Counted from the stretch's first letter, positions 1 through 7,188 are shown. The stretch is 17,079 bases of DNA from Gammaproteobacteria bacterium (GCA_021323555.1 JAJONP010000028.1:1-17079); one strand, 5' to 3'. A program made the numbers and translations. Notes: generated by a model not told the origin, from the letters alone.

Positions 1-236
1 AAAATAACTTGCATACGAACTTGGTAAATAGCAATAAAAGGCGTGCTACTAATCACTAGCTCACGAGTATCTGGCACCCGCCCAGCCCTTCCCATCCCAG
101 GAAATTTTTCTAAATATTCGATGGCTTCCAATATACGATTAACAGTATTGACCGCGGCTGATGGATTATCTTGGCAAATATAAGCTTCGACTTCACGCAA
201 GTCATTAATAGCTGGTTTAGTGAGTCGAATCGTCAA
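1..236 (-). CDS. ParE/RelE-superfamily toxin, C-terminus cut by window edge
   Basis: About 78 codons are visible before the window ends. The peptide reads LTIRLTKPAINDLREVEAYI at its start and continues through a FPGMGRAGR turn to RELVISSTPFIAIYQVR. This is the layout of ParE-type toxins: N-terminal strand, helix with EAYI, a G-R-x-G-R turn, then REL(V) and a pair of strands. Such toxins are known to poison gyrase (ParE) or cut ribosome-bound mRNA (RelE); which applies here cannot be told. The likely start is TTG at 236-234, with GGAAA about 7 nt upstream, so the gene overlaps the antitoxin's 3' end by 20 nt, which is typical of coupled toxin-antitoxin pairs. No ATG lies nearby in this frame. 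The C-terminal strand is off the window, so intactness is unknown. Confidence 0.82.
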   Translation of the reverse strand, partial: MTIRLTKPAINDLREVEAYICQDNPSAAVNTVNRILEAIEYLEKFPGMGRAGRVPDTRELVISSTPFIAIYQVRMQVI

Positions 237-468
237 GGCGTTGTTTCCAATATTTTCTTACCTCTTGGATACTTTCTGTTTCATTATGGTTGACTGCTTC
301 GATACCCTTTTGAATAGCCTGTACTTGCCACTCATGAATATCTAAATATTCTTCCAGTGCTTCGGCCGCCAAATAAGATTTGGATCGCTTCGTTGCTTCA
401 GCCAATAATTCTAAACGCTGAGCTATTTCTGGTTTCACCCGAACAGAAACTAAAGTGGGATTATTCAT
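217..468 (-). CDS. ribbon-helix-helix (CopG/ParD-like) antitoxin
   Basis: This small acidic protein begins NNPTLVSVRVKPEIAQRLEL, with the alternating polar/hydrophobic beta strand (TLVSVRV) and two helices of the ribbon-helix-helix DNA-binding fold (residues about 4-45). A charged C-terminal tail (about 46-83) would be the toxin-binding segment in this family. It precedes and overlaps the ParE-like gene, so together they form a type II toxin-antitoxin operon in which the antitoxin, alone or with toxin, is expected to repress its own promoter. Two ATGs are adjacent (471 and 468). The AGGTG Shine-Dalgarno at 477-473 is only 1 nt from the first but 4 nt from the second, so 468 is preferred. The family assignment rests on fold pattern and neighbour, not on a close relative. 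Confidence 0.85.
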   Translation of the reverse strand: MNNPTLVSVRVKPEIAQRLELLAEATKRSKSYLAAEALEEYLDIHEWQVQAIQKGIEAVNHNETESIQEVRKYWKQRLDDSTH

Positions 469-487
469 CATTCACCTGTATATATCT

Positions 488-513
488 GATGTTAATATCA
501 TCATGTTAGCATC
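488..513. promoter_or_regulatory. candidate operator of the toxin-antitoxin operon
   Basis: GATGTTAA (488-495) and TTAGCATC (506-513) form an inverted repeat matching at 7 of 8 positions around a 10-nt centre. A second overlapping near-palindrome is TGATGTTAATATCA. It lies 17-42 nt upstream of the antitoxin start, where ribbon-helix-helix antitoxins commonly autorepress. Binding is inferred from position and symmetry only. Confidence 0.4.
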
Positions 514-573
514 TTTACATTATTTTACCATATAGATATTGATATTTTGTGGCTGCCTTTTAAAAAACACCTG

Positions 574-579
574 TATAAT
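574..579 (+). promoter_or_regulatory. candidate -10 element for folA
   Basis: A consensus TATAAT lies 52 nt upstream of the folA ATG in an AT-rich stretch. No convincing -35 hexamer is seen at 16-18 nt spacing, so the call rests on the -10 and its position between divergent genes. Confidence 0.45.
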
Positions 580-630
580 GTTGGGCTTGAATTAACTATA
601 CAGAGCCAAGCTCATCAAGGATTTCGATTC

Positions 631-1122
631 ATGCGCATCTCCGCCATCATCGCCATGTCCACGAATCGTGTCATTGGCAAAAACAACCAGCTCCCGTGGC
701 ACTTGCCGGCGGATCTAAAGCATTTCAAAAAAATCACCCTGGGAAAACCTATTTTAATGGGTCGTAAAACTTATGAGTCCATTGGCCGCCCATTACCAGG
801 CCGATGTAACATCGTTATCAGTCGAGATAAAAACTTTCAAGCACCTGGCTGTATCATAACTCATTCGATAGAAAGCGCTTTAGCCATCGCTTCAGAACAA
901 GAAAATGAAGAAATTTTTATTATTGGCGGGGCGCTACTCTTCCAAGAAACGCTACCCATCACACAGCGCTTATATCTCACGGTAATCCATCACGAGATTC
1001 AAGGAGACACCTACTTTCCTGAGCTCAAATTAACCGAATGGCAGGAGGTCGAATGTGAGGATCATGAACCGGATACAGAAAACAATTACTCTTATAGTTT
1101 CAAGATATTAGATCGAAAATAG
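631..1122 (+). CDS. folA: dihydrofolate reductase
   Basis: The enzyme reduces dihydrofolate to tetrahydrofolate with NADPH in the cytoplasm, supplying thymidylate, purine and methionine synthesis, and is the target of trimethoprim. The protein has 163 residues, close to the 159 of E. coli. The N-terminal ISAIIAMSTNRVIGKNNQLP is the family's first strand and Met20-type loop. LPWHLPADL (21-29) carries the active-site Trp23 and the acid Asp28, equivalent to E. coli Asp27. GRKTYESIGRPLPGR and the IIGGALLF glycine pair complete the cofactor site. The frame stays open upstream to a TTG at 547, but ATG 631 has AAGGA (616-620) at good spacing and gives the standard N-terminus. It runs toward apaH as in E. 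coli, but another gene now lies between them. Confidence 0.97.
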   Translation: MRISAIIAMSTNRVIGKNNQLPWHLPADLKHFKKITLGKPILMGRKTYESIGRPLPGRCNIVISRDKNFQAPGCIITHSIESALAIASEQENEEIFIIGGALLFQETLPITQRLYLTVIHHEIQGDTYFPELKLTEWQEVECEDHEPDTENNYSYSFKILDRK

Positions 1123-1175
1123 TCTTTTTAACAATATAACGCTCGATTTTTATATCAAAAAGCTGTATCATTTTT

Positions 1176-1181
1176 TATAAT
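1176..1181 (+). promoter_or_regulatory. candidate -10 element for the 1213 gene
   Basis: TATAAT lies 31 nt upstream of the preferred ATG at 1213 in a T-rich tract. The -35 region is poor (a TATCAA-like hexamer at 17 nt spacing), so this is a weak call supported by position. Confidence 0.35.
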
Positions 1182-1212
1182 TTTTTATTTATTCTCCGAA
1201 GAGGAAATGTAT

Positions 1213-2457
1213 ATGCAGTCTACAAGAAACAATCGGGATTATTCTTATGAATTAAAAATGGTCAATAATGAAGTAAACGAACCGACACTTACTGTACATA
1301 ATTTTGAAACGATACAAGCTACACTGACTAAGGAAGCCGAACTAGCAAATAACTATGATGAGCATGCGATAAAAAAACTTAATGCTCTATTAAAAAAAGT
1401 GCTATTTAGATGGTTTGTATTCAAGCAAAAATATAGAGAAAATTTAGATGGAATTCAATTGAATGACATAGAGGAAACGTTAAACTACAAAGGGACTATT
1501 GCTACGAAATTAGTGAATTTTTATAGCGCTCTTTCTACAGCCTTTGTTAAAGAATCTACCCGCATGCAGCGCTTGGAAAATTTATTTAATGATTGTGTTC
1601 CAGCTACAAATACTCAGGAACATAATCGTCTTAGGCAAGCGTATGAGAAAGAAATACAAGCAAAACAACCCAAAAAACCTGCTAGCAATATGTCTGATAA
1701 TTGTGATCCAAGCGCTCTACAGCAAATACATCATTCGCTTAATGAGTTAGTCTCCTTACAAGGGAATGGCTCCTCTTTCCCCATTTCTAATATAGATGAT
1801 GCAATTGACCAACAGCTTCCGATATTGGAAAATAAAAAGTTTCAAAAATTACAAAACGATCTAAAATCCGCACAAGAGTTACTACAGAAAGACCACTCAA
1901 TATATCAAGTGTTTCAAGATGAAAAAGATAATGATGCTATAGAGAAAAATCACGGGATTCGCCTTCTAAAGGCGATAGAAAAACTTAAATCGGAATTAAG
2001 CCGCAAAGATTACTCGCAAGCAACTCGTGAACAGAAACTATTCGCACAAAAAATATGTTATCTAAATATTTATAAAGGATTGAATGCAGAAATAAAGCGG
2101 TTAACTAAGGATTATTTACTTGAAGAAGATGAAAGTATAAAACAGATTATAACAACAAGAAAAAAAGCTATCCAAACTGCTATGGATCAATTCAATTCTT
2201 TTCTACACGCCAGCAATCAAAGTAATAATTATGATGAAGCAAAAAATATATTAACCAACGTTCAAAATCAAATGGTATCCACAGGGAAAAACCACTTTAC
2301 GAACAAAGGAAGCGATGGCAATATCTTTTTCGGATTTTATAATACTGTCACTGGTAGAGATAAGATAAAAGCACTGATAAAGTCTATTGAAAAAGAAGAA
2401 AACAAAGACGCTCCACCCAAAAAAAGCTTGTTTTCGTTTTCGTCTATGAGTTCATGA
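1213..2457 (+). CDS. unrecognised helical protein, candidate Dot/Icm (type IVB) effector
   Basis: I do not recognise this 414-residue protein. It is hydrophilic, rich in Lys, Glu, Asn and Gln, with no signal peptide or membrane segment, and is almost entirely predicted helix with coiled-coil-like stretches around residues 200-330. The C-terminus reads SIEKEENKDAPPKK followed by a Ser/Phe-rich tail ending SSMSS. Glutamate clusters just before a short polar tail with a hydrophobic residue at position -3 are known features of Legionella Dot/Icm substrates, so translocation into a host is a reasonable inference, not a demonstration. ATG 1213 is chosen over ATG 1207 because GAGGA (1201-1205) is 7 nt from 1213 but only 1 nt from 1207. 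The gene lies between folA and apaH, which adjoin directly in E. coli, and its last 14 nt overlap the end of apaH on the other strand. Both points suggest a later arrival. Confidence 0.82.
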   Translation: MQSTRNNRDYSYELKMVNNEVNEPTLTVHNFETIQATLTKEAELANNYDEHAIKKLNALLKKVLFRWFVFKQKYRENLDGIQLNDIEETLNYKGTIATKLVNFYSALSTAFVKESTRMQRLENLFNDCVPATNTQEHNRLRQAYEKEIQAKQPKKPASNMSDNCDPSALQQIHHSLNELVSLQGNGSSFPISNIDDAIDQQLPILENKKFQKLQNDLKSAQELLQKDHSIYQVFQDEKDNDAIEKNHGIRLLKAIEKLKSELSRKDYSQATREQKLFAQKICYLNIYKGLNAEIKRLTKDYLLEEDESIKQIITTRKKAIQTAMDQFNSFLHASNQSNNYDEAKNILTNVQNQMVSTGKNHFTNKGSDGNIFFGFYNTVTGRDKIKALIKSIEKEENKDAPPKKSLFSFSSMSS

Positions 2458-3247
2458 CACTATACCGCCTCTCATCCTCCAACCGCATTGCCGTAAGCTC
2501 ATGGCCCCAGACACAACCCGTGTCTAGGGCATAAGCGTTAGGAGTATGGGTCACCCCCTCTAAAGCTGCCCAATGGCCAAAAATAATTTTCAAATCTGAA
2601 TTTGCTCGCAGTTTTACTTTAAACCAAGGGATTAGATCAGGCGATGACTCACACTTACTTTTCGCGTGTAACTCCATACGCCCATCTGGATAACAAAAAC
2701 GTAATCGCGTCAAATAATTCGTAATACAACGCAGCCTATCCCAACCTGTTAATTGCTCATCCCAGCGATCAGGAAAATTTCCATACATATTTTTAAAAAA
2801 ATCACTGGCGGATGGGCCCTGAATCACCGTTTCTACTTCTTTCGCTAATCTTTTTGCTGTCATCAAATCCCAGCTCGGGGCAAGACCCGCATGCACCATC
2901 GTAAAACCTAAATCTGAATCATGATATAACAAAGGTTTTTGGCTTAACCACATGATTAATTCACTGCAATCATCCGCATTTAAAACAGCATCAAGAGTAT
3001 CTTCTTTCCAACGCTGGCGTACACCGTGAAACAATGCTAGCAAATGCAAATCATGATTACCCAGCACAACCACATGATGTTCCCCTAAATTTTTAATAAA
3101 CCGCAATGTTTCTAAAGACTGCAGCCCACGGTTCACCAAATCACCCGTAAACCATAATCTATCTTTTGCAGGATCAAATTGGATATGTGCAAGCAATTTT
3201 TCTAGCACACTGAAACAACCTTGAATATCCCCAATGGCATAATTCAT
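2444..3247 (-). CDS. apaH: symmetrical bis(5'-nucleosyl)-tetraphosphatase
   Basis: ApaH hydrolyses Ap4A to two ADP and also removes Np4-type caps from RNA in enterobacteria. It belongs to the PPP metallophosphoesterase superfamily. All metal-binding motifs are present: GDIQGC (6-11), GDLVNRG, GNHDLH, VHAG and FGHWA, together with the ApaH-specific LTRLRFCYPDG and ALDTGCVWG blocks. The protein has 267 residues against 280 in E. coli, the difference being a shorter C-terminal tail. Its ATG overlaps the rsmA stop in an ATGA arrangement (3244-3247), so it is translationally coupled to rsmA. The intervening apaG gene of E. coli is missing. The 3' end overlaps the convergent gene 1213-2457 by 14 nt, leaving no room for a separate terminator for either gene. 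Confidence 0.97.
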   Translation of the reverse strand: MNYAIGDIQGCFSVLEKLLAHIQFDPAKDRLWFTGDLVNRGLQSLETLRFIKNLGEHHVVVLGNHDLHLLALFHGVRQRWKEDTLDAVLNADDCSELIMWLSQKPLLYHDSDLGFTMVHAGLAPSWDLMTAKRLAKEVETVIQGPSASDFFKNMYGNFPDRWDEQLTGWDRLRCITNYLTRLRFCYPDGRMELHAKSKCESSPDLIPWFKVKLRANSDLKIIFGHWAALEGVTHTPNAYALDTGCVWGHELTAMRLEDERRYSVMNS

Positions 3248-4152
3248 TTTTGCTGTAACCGATTACTGATATATATATAATCTTCGACACGCAATTCCTC
3301 TGGCCGCAACTTAGGATTAATGTCCATCTGAGACCATTCTTCATCCCTCACCTGATTTTTTAAACTATTACGCAATGTTTTACGGCGATGTGAAAATGCC
3401 TCTCTGACAAGGAGAGAAAAATGCAGATAATTTTGCGCCACAGGAAAAGTGCGCCGAACGGGAGAAGAAAGTTTAGATAAGGTTGTAGCACGACTCGATG
3501 CCATGGATGGCATCGTCAAGCACAAGGATTGTGCTGTTTGGAGTGCGGAAACCTTATCTAAACTTTCTTCAACAGCAGCCTGATAAGGAACCAACCGTAC
3601 TACGCTCGATTCCACCTTAGGCACAGGATAAAACGCAGAAGGCGGCACATTAAAAAGCGAAGTCACCTGACAATGATACTGCACCATAATACTCAAACGC
3701 CCATACTCGCCCATTCCAGGTTGCGCAGCCAAACGGTCAACCACTTCTTTTTGCAGCATAAAATGCATATCTGCAATCAATACGGTATAGTTTAATAAAT
3801 GAAAAATCAACGGTGTTGAAATATTATAAGGTAAATTACCAATGACTCGCAGCACAGGATGAGAAATACAACCAGCCTGAACCAAATTTGAAAAATCAAA
3901 TTTCAAGGCATCCGCTTGATGAACAACCAAATCCCCTTTATCTGCACAACGCATTTTTAAAGTAGGAATCAAATCACGATCCAGCTCAACCACATCAAGC
4001 CGCCCCACTTTTTCTAAAATAGGAATAGTCAAAGCGCCTTGTCCTGGACCAATCTCTACCATACACTGTCCTTGTTCAGGTGCTATTCTATCGACTAACG
4101 ATTGAATCACATGAGGATCACGTAAGAAATGCTGGCCAAAGCGCTTTCGCAT
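3244..4152 (-). CDS. rsmA: 16S rRNA (adenine1518-N6/adenine1519-N6)-dimethyltransferase, with an in-frame palindromic insertion
   Basis: RsmA (KsgA) dimethylates two adjacent adenosines in the 3' terminal helix of 16S rRNA late in small-subunit assembly, using S-adenosylmethionine; loss gives kasugamycin resistance. The N-terminal RKRFGQHFLRDP, the SAM loop EIGPGQG (33-39), the catalytic NLPYNIS (106-112) and the C-terminal EAFSHRRKTLRNSL block are all clear. At 302 residues it is longer than E. coli's 273, even though it lacks about ten N-terminal residues. The excess lies between SSVVRLVPY and PVAQNYLHF, where about 36 residues (195-230) are encoded by a palindromic element with no counterpart in E. 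coli RsmA. The frame is preserved and all catalytic motifs are intact, so the enzyme is probably active. It starts 4 nt after sel1 and overlaps apaH by 4 nt. Confidence 0.96.
   Translation of the reverse strand: MRKRFGQHFLRDPHVIQSLVDRIAPEQGQCMVEIGPGQGALTIPILEKVGRLDVVELDRDLIPTLKMRCADKGDLVVHQADALKFDFSNLVQAGCISHPVLRVIGNLPYNISTPLIFHLLNYTVLIADMHFMLQKEVVDRLAAQPGMGEYGRLSIMVQYHCQVTSLFNVPPSAFYPVPKVESSVVRLVPYQAAVEESLDKVSALQTAQSLCLTMPSMASSRATTLSKLSSPVRRTFPVAQNYLHFSLLVREAFSHRRKTLRNSLKNQVRDEEWSQMDINPKLRPEELRVEDYIYISNRLQQK
3464..3570. repeat. palindromic element inserted in frame in rsmA (RPE-like)
   Basis: Positions 3464-3484 and 3550-3570 are a perfect 21-bp inverted repeat (left arm begins GAAGAAAGTTTAGATAAGG). 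Inside are two more perfect hairpins: CGATGCCAT/ATGGCATCG (3496-3504 and 3507-3515, 2-nt loop) and AGCACAA/TTGTGCT (3519-3525 and 3529-3535, 3-nt loop). GCAC (3488-3491) can also pair with GTGC (3543-3546), extending the outer stem. The total is 107 nt, with no transposase and no stop codon in the rsmA frame. The flanks outside the arms show no further symmetry. Compact palindromic elements that insert in frame into protein genes are known from Rickettsia (RPE). Relation to those by descent is not claimed. Confidence 0.8.
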
Positions 4153-4156
4153 TCTG

Positions 4157-4618
4157 TTATTGAGCCTTATCCAGTTGCGCTAAAGCTTTATGGGCTGGCT
4201 CAAACCCATGTGATGCCGCCATCTGAAATAATTGTTTTGCTTTTACTTTATCAATGGGCGTGCCAATCCCATTTGCATACATAAGCCCTGCATTATATTG
4301 GGCACTTGCGAGGCCATGATCTGCTGCTTTCTGATACCACTGCAAAGCAATCACATTATTTTGCGCAACACCCCTACCTGCAGCATATAAATAACCTAAT
4401 TCATTTTCAGCATAAGGATTACCTTGGGCTGCTGATTTTTCAAACCAGCTAAAGGCTATCGCATCATCTTGCACTACACCTTGCCCCAATAAATATTTCA
4501 CACCTAATTTATTTTGTGTGTGGGAATCATCTGTATCATACGTGCCATTTTTATGGGATGCACAGCTTACGCATAAGAAGTAGCATCCCCAAAATAGCGC
4601 AATAAGACATTTTCTCAT
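4157..4618 (-). CDS. Sel1-repeat (SLR/TPR-like) secreted or lipid-anchored protein
   Basis: The N-terminus MRKCLIALFWGCYFLCVSCA is an export signal. Cys19 is a possible lipidation site, but the preceding residues (LCVS) are an imperfect lipobox. The mature part contains three Sel1-type repeats at roughly residues 34-68, 70-104 and 106-140. Each has the pattern LGxxYxxGxGVxxDxxxAxxWxxKAAxxGxxxA (for example GYLYAAGRGVAQNN then ALQWYQKAADHG). Sel1 repeats form paired helices and act as protein-binding scaffolds; in Legionella several Sel1 proteins function in host interaction, but short lipoproteins of this kind also occur widely. It sits 9 nt after metQ with AAAGGGA as ribosome-binding site, and 4 nt before rsmA, so it is part of the same run. 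The specific role is unknown. Confidence 0.88.
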   Translation of the reverse strand: MRKCLIALFWGCYFLCVSCASHKNGTYDTDDSHTQNKLGVKYLLGQGVVQDDAIAFSWFEKSAAQGNPYAENELGYLYAAGRGVAQNNVIALQWYQKAADHGLASAQYNAGLMYANGIGTPIDKVKAKQLFQMAASHGFEPAHKALAQLDKAQ

Positions 4619-4627
4619 ATTATCCCT

Positions 4628-5437
4628 TTACCAAGCAGAAATTGCCTGTCCTCCGAAAATAGTTTGGGCTGCTTTTACAACGGCGTTCGAGTGCAATGCT
4701 GCAACCAGTTGTTTCATTTTCAATTCCTTTGCCTCCTCTGGACGAACTACAATAATATTAGCGTACAGTGAATCTTTTCCTTCAAGAAATAAAGCGTCTT
4801 TTGTCGGCGTAAGTCCCGCAGGAATGGCATAATTCGTATTAATCACTCCAATAGTCACATCAGGCAAACTTCGCGCGATTTGAGCAGCATCTAATTCTTT
4901 AAAGACTAGTTTTTTAGGATTCGCTATAATATTTTCAGGCATCACATAATGATCCACGTCTTTTTTTAACTGGATCAGTTTTGCTTTTTGTAATAACAAT
5001 AAAGCACGTCCTTCGTTACTGGGATCATTGGGTATTGCAACCACGCTGCCTTCAGGTATCTCCTGCAAGGATTTTATTTTTGCAGAATAAACACCCATCG
5101 GATAAATAAATGTTTTTCCAATCACCACAAAATTATAATGCCTATCTTTCGTTTGTTGATCCAGATAGGGTTGATGCTGGAACAAATTGGCATCAATGCT
5201 GCCATCATTTAAAGCCGCATTCGGTTCAAGATAATCAGTAAACTCTACAATTTGTATGTCCAGGCCAAATTGTTTTTTCGCGACAGCTTTGGCGACTTTC
5301 ATAATATCCGTTTCAGGGCCTGCAATAGTTCCCATTTTTATTTTATTTTTATTAGAATTTTCGGAATGGCACGCTGTCACTAATACAGCGAATATTAGAA
5401 AAAACCATTTTAAAAAAATCATTTTAATTTTCTTCAT
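4628..5437 (-). CDS. metQ: methionine ABC transporter substrate-binding lipoprotein
   Basis: MetQ captures methionine in the periplasm and delivers it to MetI. The 269-residue protein (E. coli 271) has a lipoprotein signal peptide ending LVTAC, with lipidated Cys23. The NlpA/MetQ-family core follows: IKMGTIAGPETDIMK, VEFTDYLEPNAAL, DANLFQHQPYLD, PMGVYSAKIKSLQEIPEG, AIPNDPSNEGRALLLLQ and VINTNYA. These are the residues that form the two lobes and ligand cleft in known structures. AGAGGT stands 7 nt before the ATG and overlaps the metI stop. The gene order metN-metI-metQ matches E. coli. D- or L-methionine is the expected ligand; other MetQ-like proteins bind related amino acids or dipeptides, so specificity is inferred from the family. 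Confidence 0.95.
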   Translation of the reverse strand: MKKIKMIFLKWFFLIFAVLVTACHSENSNKNKIKMGTIAGPETDIMKVAKAVAKKQFGLDIQIVEFTDYLEPNAALNDGSIDANLFQHQPYLDQQTKDRHYNFVVIGKTFIYPMGVYSAKIKSLQEIPEGSVVAIPNDPSNEGRALLLLQKAKLIQLKKDVDHYVMPENIIANPKKLVFKELDAAQIARSLPDVTIGVINTNYAIPAGLTPTKDALFLEGKDSLYANIIVVRPEEAKELKMKQLVAALHSNAVVKAAQTIFGGQAISAW

Positions 5438-5442
5438 CGTTT

Positions 5443-6087
5443 TTACCTCTCTATTTTTTTTGCCAATGTATCACCCCAAAATTGAACCATCTGCACCAAA
5501 ACGATCATCAGCACAATAGTAACCAACATAATAAAAGTATCAAAACGCTGGTAGCCATAGCGTATTGCCAAATCACCTAAACCACCCCCGCCTACCGCGC
5601 CCGCCATGGCAGAATAACCAATTAAGCTTACCATCGTCAATGTCAGTCCATTAATAATATTGGGTAATGCTTCAGGAATTAATACTTTGCAAATAATTTG
5701 CCATGCATTTGCTCCCATCGCAATAGCTGCTTCAATTAACCCTTTATCTACCTCTATCAATGCATTTTCAACTACGCGAGCAATAAATGGCATTGCGCAT
5801 AAACTCAGTGGCACGATGGCTGCATTGGTACCAATGGAAGAGCCCACGATCATCCGAGTAAAAGGGATGATTGCCACCATCAAAATAATAAATGGAATGG
5901 AGCGCATAATATTCACTATAATCGCAAGTATTTGATAGATAAACGGCTGCGAAGCAATATTCCCTTGACGTAAAATATATAAAAAAATACCCCACGGCAG
6001 TCCTATGAATGTTGCAAACAACCCTGAAAGAAATACCATATAAATCGTCTTAAATGTTGCCTCAAAAAATAATGTCATTTGGAACAT
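5443..6087 (-). CDS. metI: methionine ABC transporter permease
   Basis: This 214-residue inner-membrane protein (E. coli 217) has five hydrophobic spans, beginning TIYMVFLSGLFATFIGLPWG. The typical MetI coupling-helix region is EVDKGLIEAAIAMGANAWQI, carrying the EAA-G motif that docks on MetN. The GYSAMAGAVGGGGLGDLAIRYGYQRF block is strongly conserved in methionine permeases. The dimer forms the transmembrane channel of MetNIQ. Its start at 6087 lies inside the 3' end of metN (26-nt overlap) and has GAGGT 8 nt upstream, which favours it over the later in-frame ATG at 6078. Expression is therefore tied to metN. Confidence 0.96.
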   Translation of the reverse strand: MFQMTLFFEATFKTIYMVFLSGLFATFIGLPWGIFLYILRQGNIASQPFIYQILAIIVNIMRSIPFIILMVAIIPFTRMIVGSSIGTNAAIVPLSLCAMPFIARVVENALIEVDKGLIEAAIAMGANAWQIICKVLIPEALPNIINGLTLTMVSLIGYSAMAGAVGGGGLGDLAIRYGYQRFDTFIMLVTIVLMIVLVQMVQFWGDTLAKKIER

Positions 6088-7111
6088 AACCCATCACCTC
6101 GACTTGAACATTACGTTGTTTCAAATAATTAATAGCAGGTTGAATCGTTGACGTATCCCCTTTTAAGGTAACCATCATGATACCCATCACATGGTTTTTA
6201 ATATACTCTACATTCGCTTGTAAGATATTAATATGTAAATGGAATCGCCGACTAATTTCAGAAATAATCGGTTGTGTGGCTGTACCCTGCAAAAACCACA
6301 AGCGTAATACAGGATGTGTATCAGCCTGTTCGAACACTAACAAATGCTGCTTAATAGCCATAGGCAAATGCTGTAATACAGATGAAGCAATAAAATTTCT
6401 AGCAATGTCTGTTCTGGGATGAGCGAAAAATTCTCCTACCGTGTTTTCTTCAACAAGCACACCTTCTTGTAAAATAGCCACACGATCACAAATTGTTTTA
6501 ACCACGTTGACTTCATGTGTAATCAATAAAATGGTTAAATTTAAAGTATCCCGAATATTTTTTAACAAGTTCAAAATAGACAACGTTGTTTCTGGATCAA
6601 GTGCCGATGTTGCTTCATCCGATAATAAAACTTGTGGCTTAGAAGCCAAAGCACGTGCAATGGCAACTCGCTGTTTTTGTCCCCCTGAAAGCTGCGATGG
6701 ATAAGCTGATTTTTTATCTTTTAACTGGGTTAATTCTAACAATGGCGAAATAGTCTCTGCTATTTGTTTGCGTGTGTACCCTGCAAGCTCCAAAGGCAAC
6801 GCAATATTGTCATAAACATTACGCGAAGCTAGCAAATTAAAATGCTGAAAAATCATTCCGATTTTACGTCTTGCTGCACGCAACTTCATGGGAGACAACG
6901 CTGTTAATTCCTCGCCCCCAACGATAATTTTTCCGCTCGCTGGTGTTTCTAATAAATTAATACAGCGAATCAGCGAACTTTTCCCTGCCCCACTTTTACC
7001 CATGACTCCAAAAATTTCCCTAGGTGCCACTTGCAAATTAACATCGCGCAATGCTTGGACAGTTCCTTTTGGCGTGGTATAGTGCTTGTGAATATGTTCC
7101 AAGACAATCAT
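6062..7111 (-). CDS. metN: methionine ABC transporter ATP-binding protein
   Basis: MetN powers methionine import. Seen in order: Walker A GKSGAGKSS (38-46), Q-loop IFQHFNLL (87-94), signature LSGGQ (141-145), Walker B VLLSDEATSALD (161-172) and the switch His199. Residues about 265-345 form a C-terminal NIL (ACT-like) domain ending VEVMGYV. In E. coli MetN this domain binds cytoplasmic methionine and shuts transport down (trans-inhibition), so the same feedback is expected here. The total is 349 residues (E. coli 343). It opens the six-gene minus-strand run. Only 33 nt separate its ATG from a decayed trmB on the other strand, with no strong Shine-Dalgarno, no room for a SAM riboswitch, and no MetJ-type AGACGTCT box. 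A second, degenerate copy of its first codons lies at 9099-9140. Confidence 0.96.
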   Translation of the reverse strand: MIVLEHIHKHYTTPKGTVQALRDVNLQVAPREIFGVMGKSGAGKSSLIRCINLLETPASGKIIVGGEELTALSPMKLRAARRKIGMIFQHFNLLASRNVYDNIALPLELAGYTRKQIAETISPLLELTQLKDKKSAYPSQLSGGQKQRVAIARALASKPQVLLSDEATSALDPETTLSILNLLKNIRDTLNLTILLITHEVNVVKTICDRVAILQEGVLVEENTVGEFFAHPRTDIARNFIASSVLQHLPMAIKQHLLVFEQADTHPVLRLWFLQGTATQPIISEISRRFHLHINILQANVEYIKNHVMGIMMVTLKGDTSTIQPAINYLKQRNVQVEVMGYVPNDIIF

Positions 7112-7188
7112 AAAAATACCATGAATAAAATAATTTTATAAAAAATGCATAATAACACATCATACCGCCATGTCCGTAGTTTTGTGCG
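7071..7188. repeat. left copy of the duplicated metN/trmB junction
   Basis: These 118 bp align without gaps to 9100-9217 with 10 mismatches by eye. They cover the first codons of metN, the 33-bp spacer and the first codons of trmB. All mismatches fall in the coding parts (6 in metN, 4 in trmB); the spacer (7112-7144) is identical to 9141-9173. Confidence 0.92.

Noticed and set aside
547..630. Possible N-terminal extension of folA from a TTG at 547
   Set aside because: The extension contains the candidate -10 TATAAT and no family-like sequence. ATG 631 has a good Shine-Dalgarno and gives the normal DHFR N-terminus.
5256..5519. Plus-strand open frames opposite metQ, metI and metN (for example 5256-5519, 5660-5935, 6441-6704)
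   Set aside because: They lie antisense to well-supported genes, have no family resemblance and no ribosome-binding sites.
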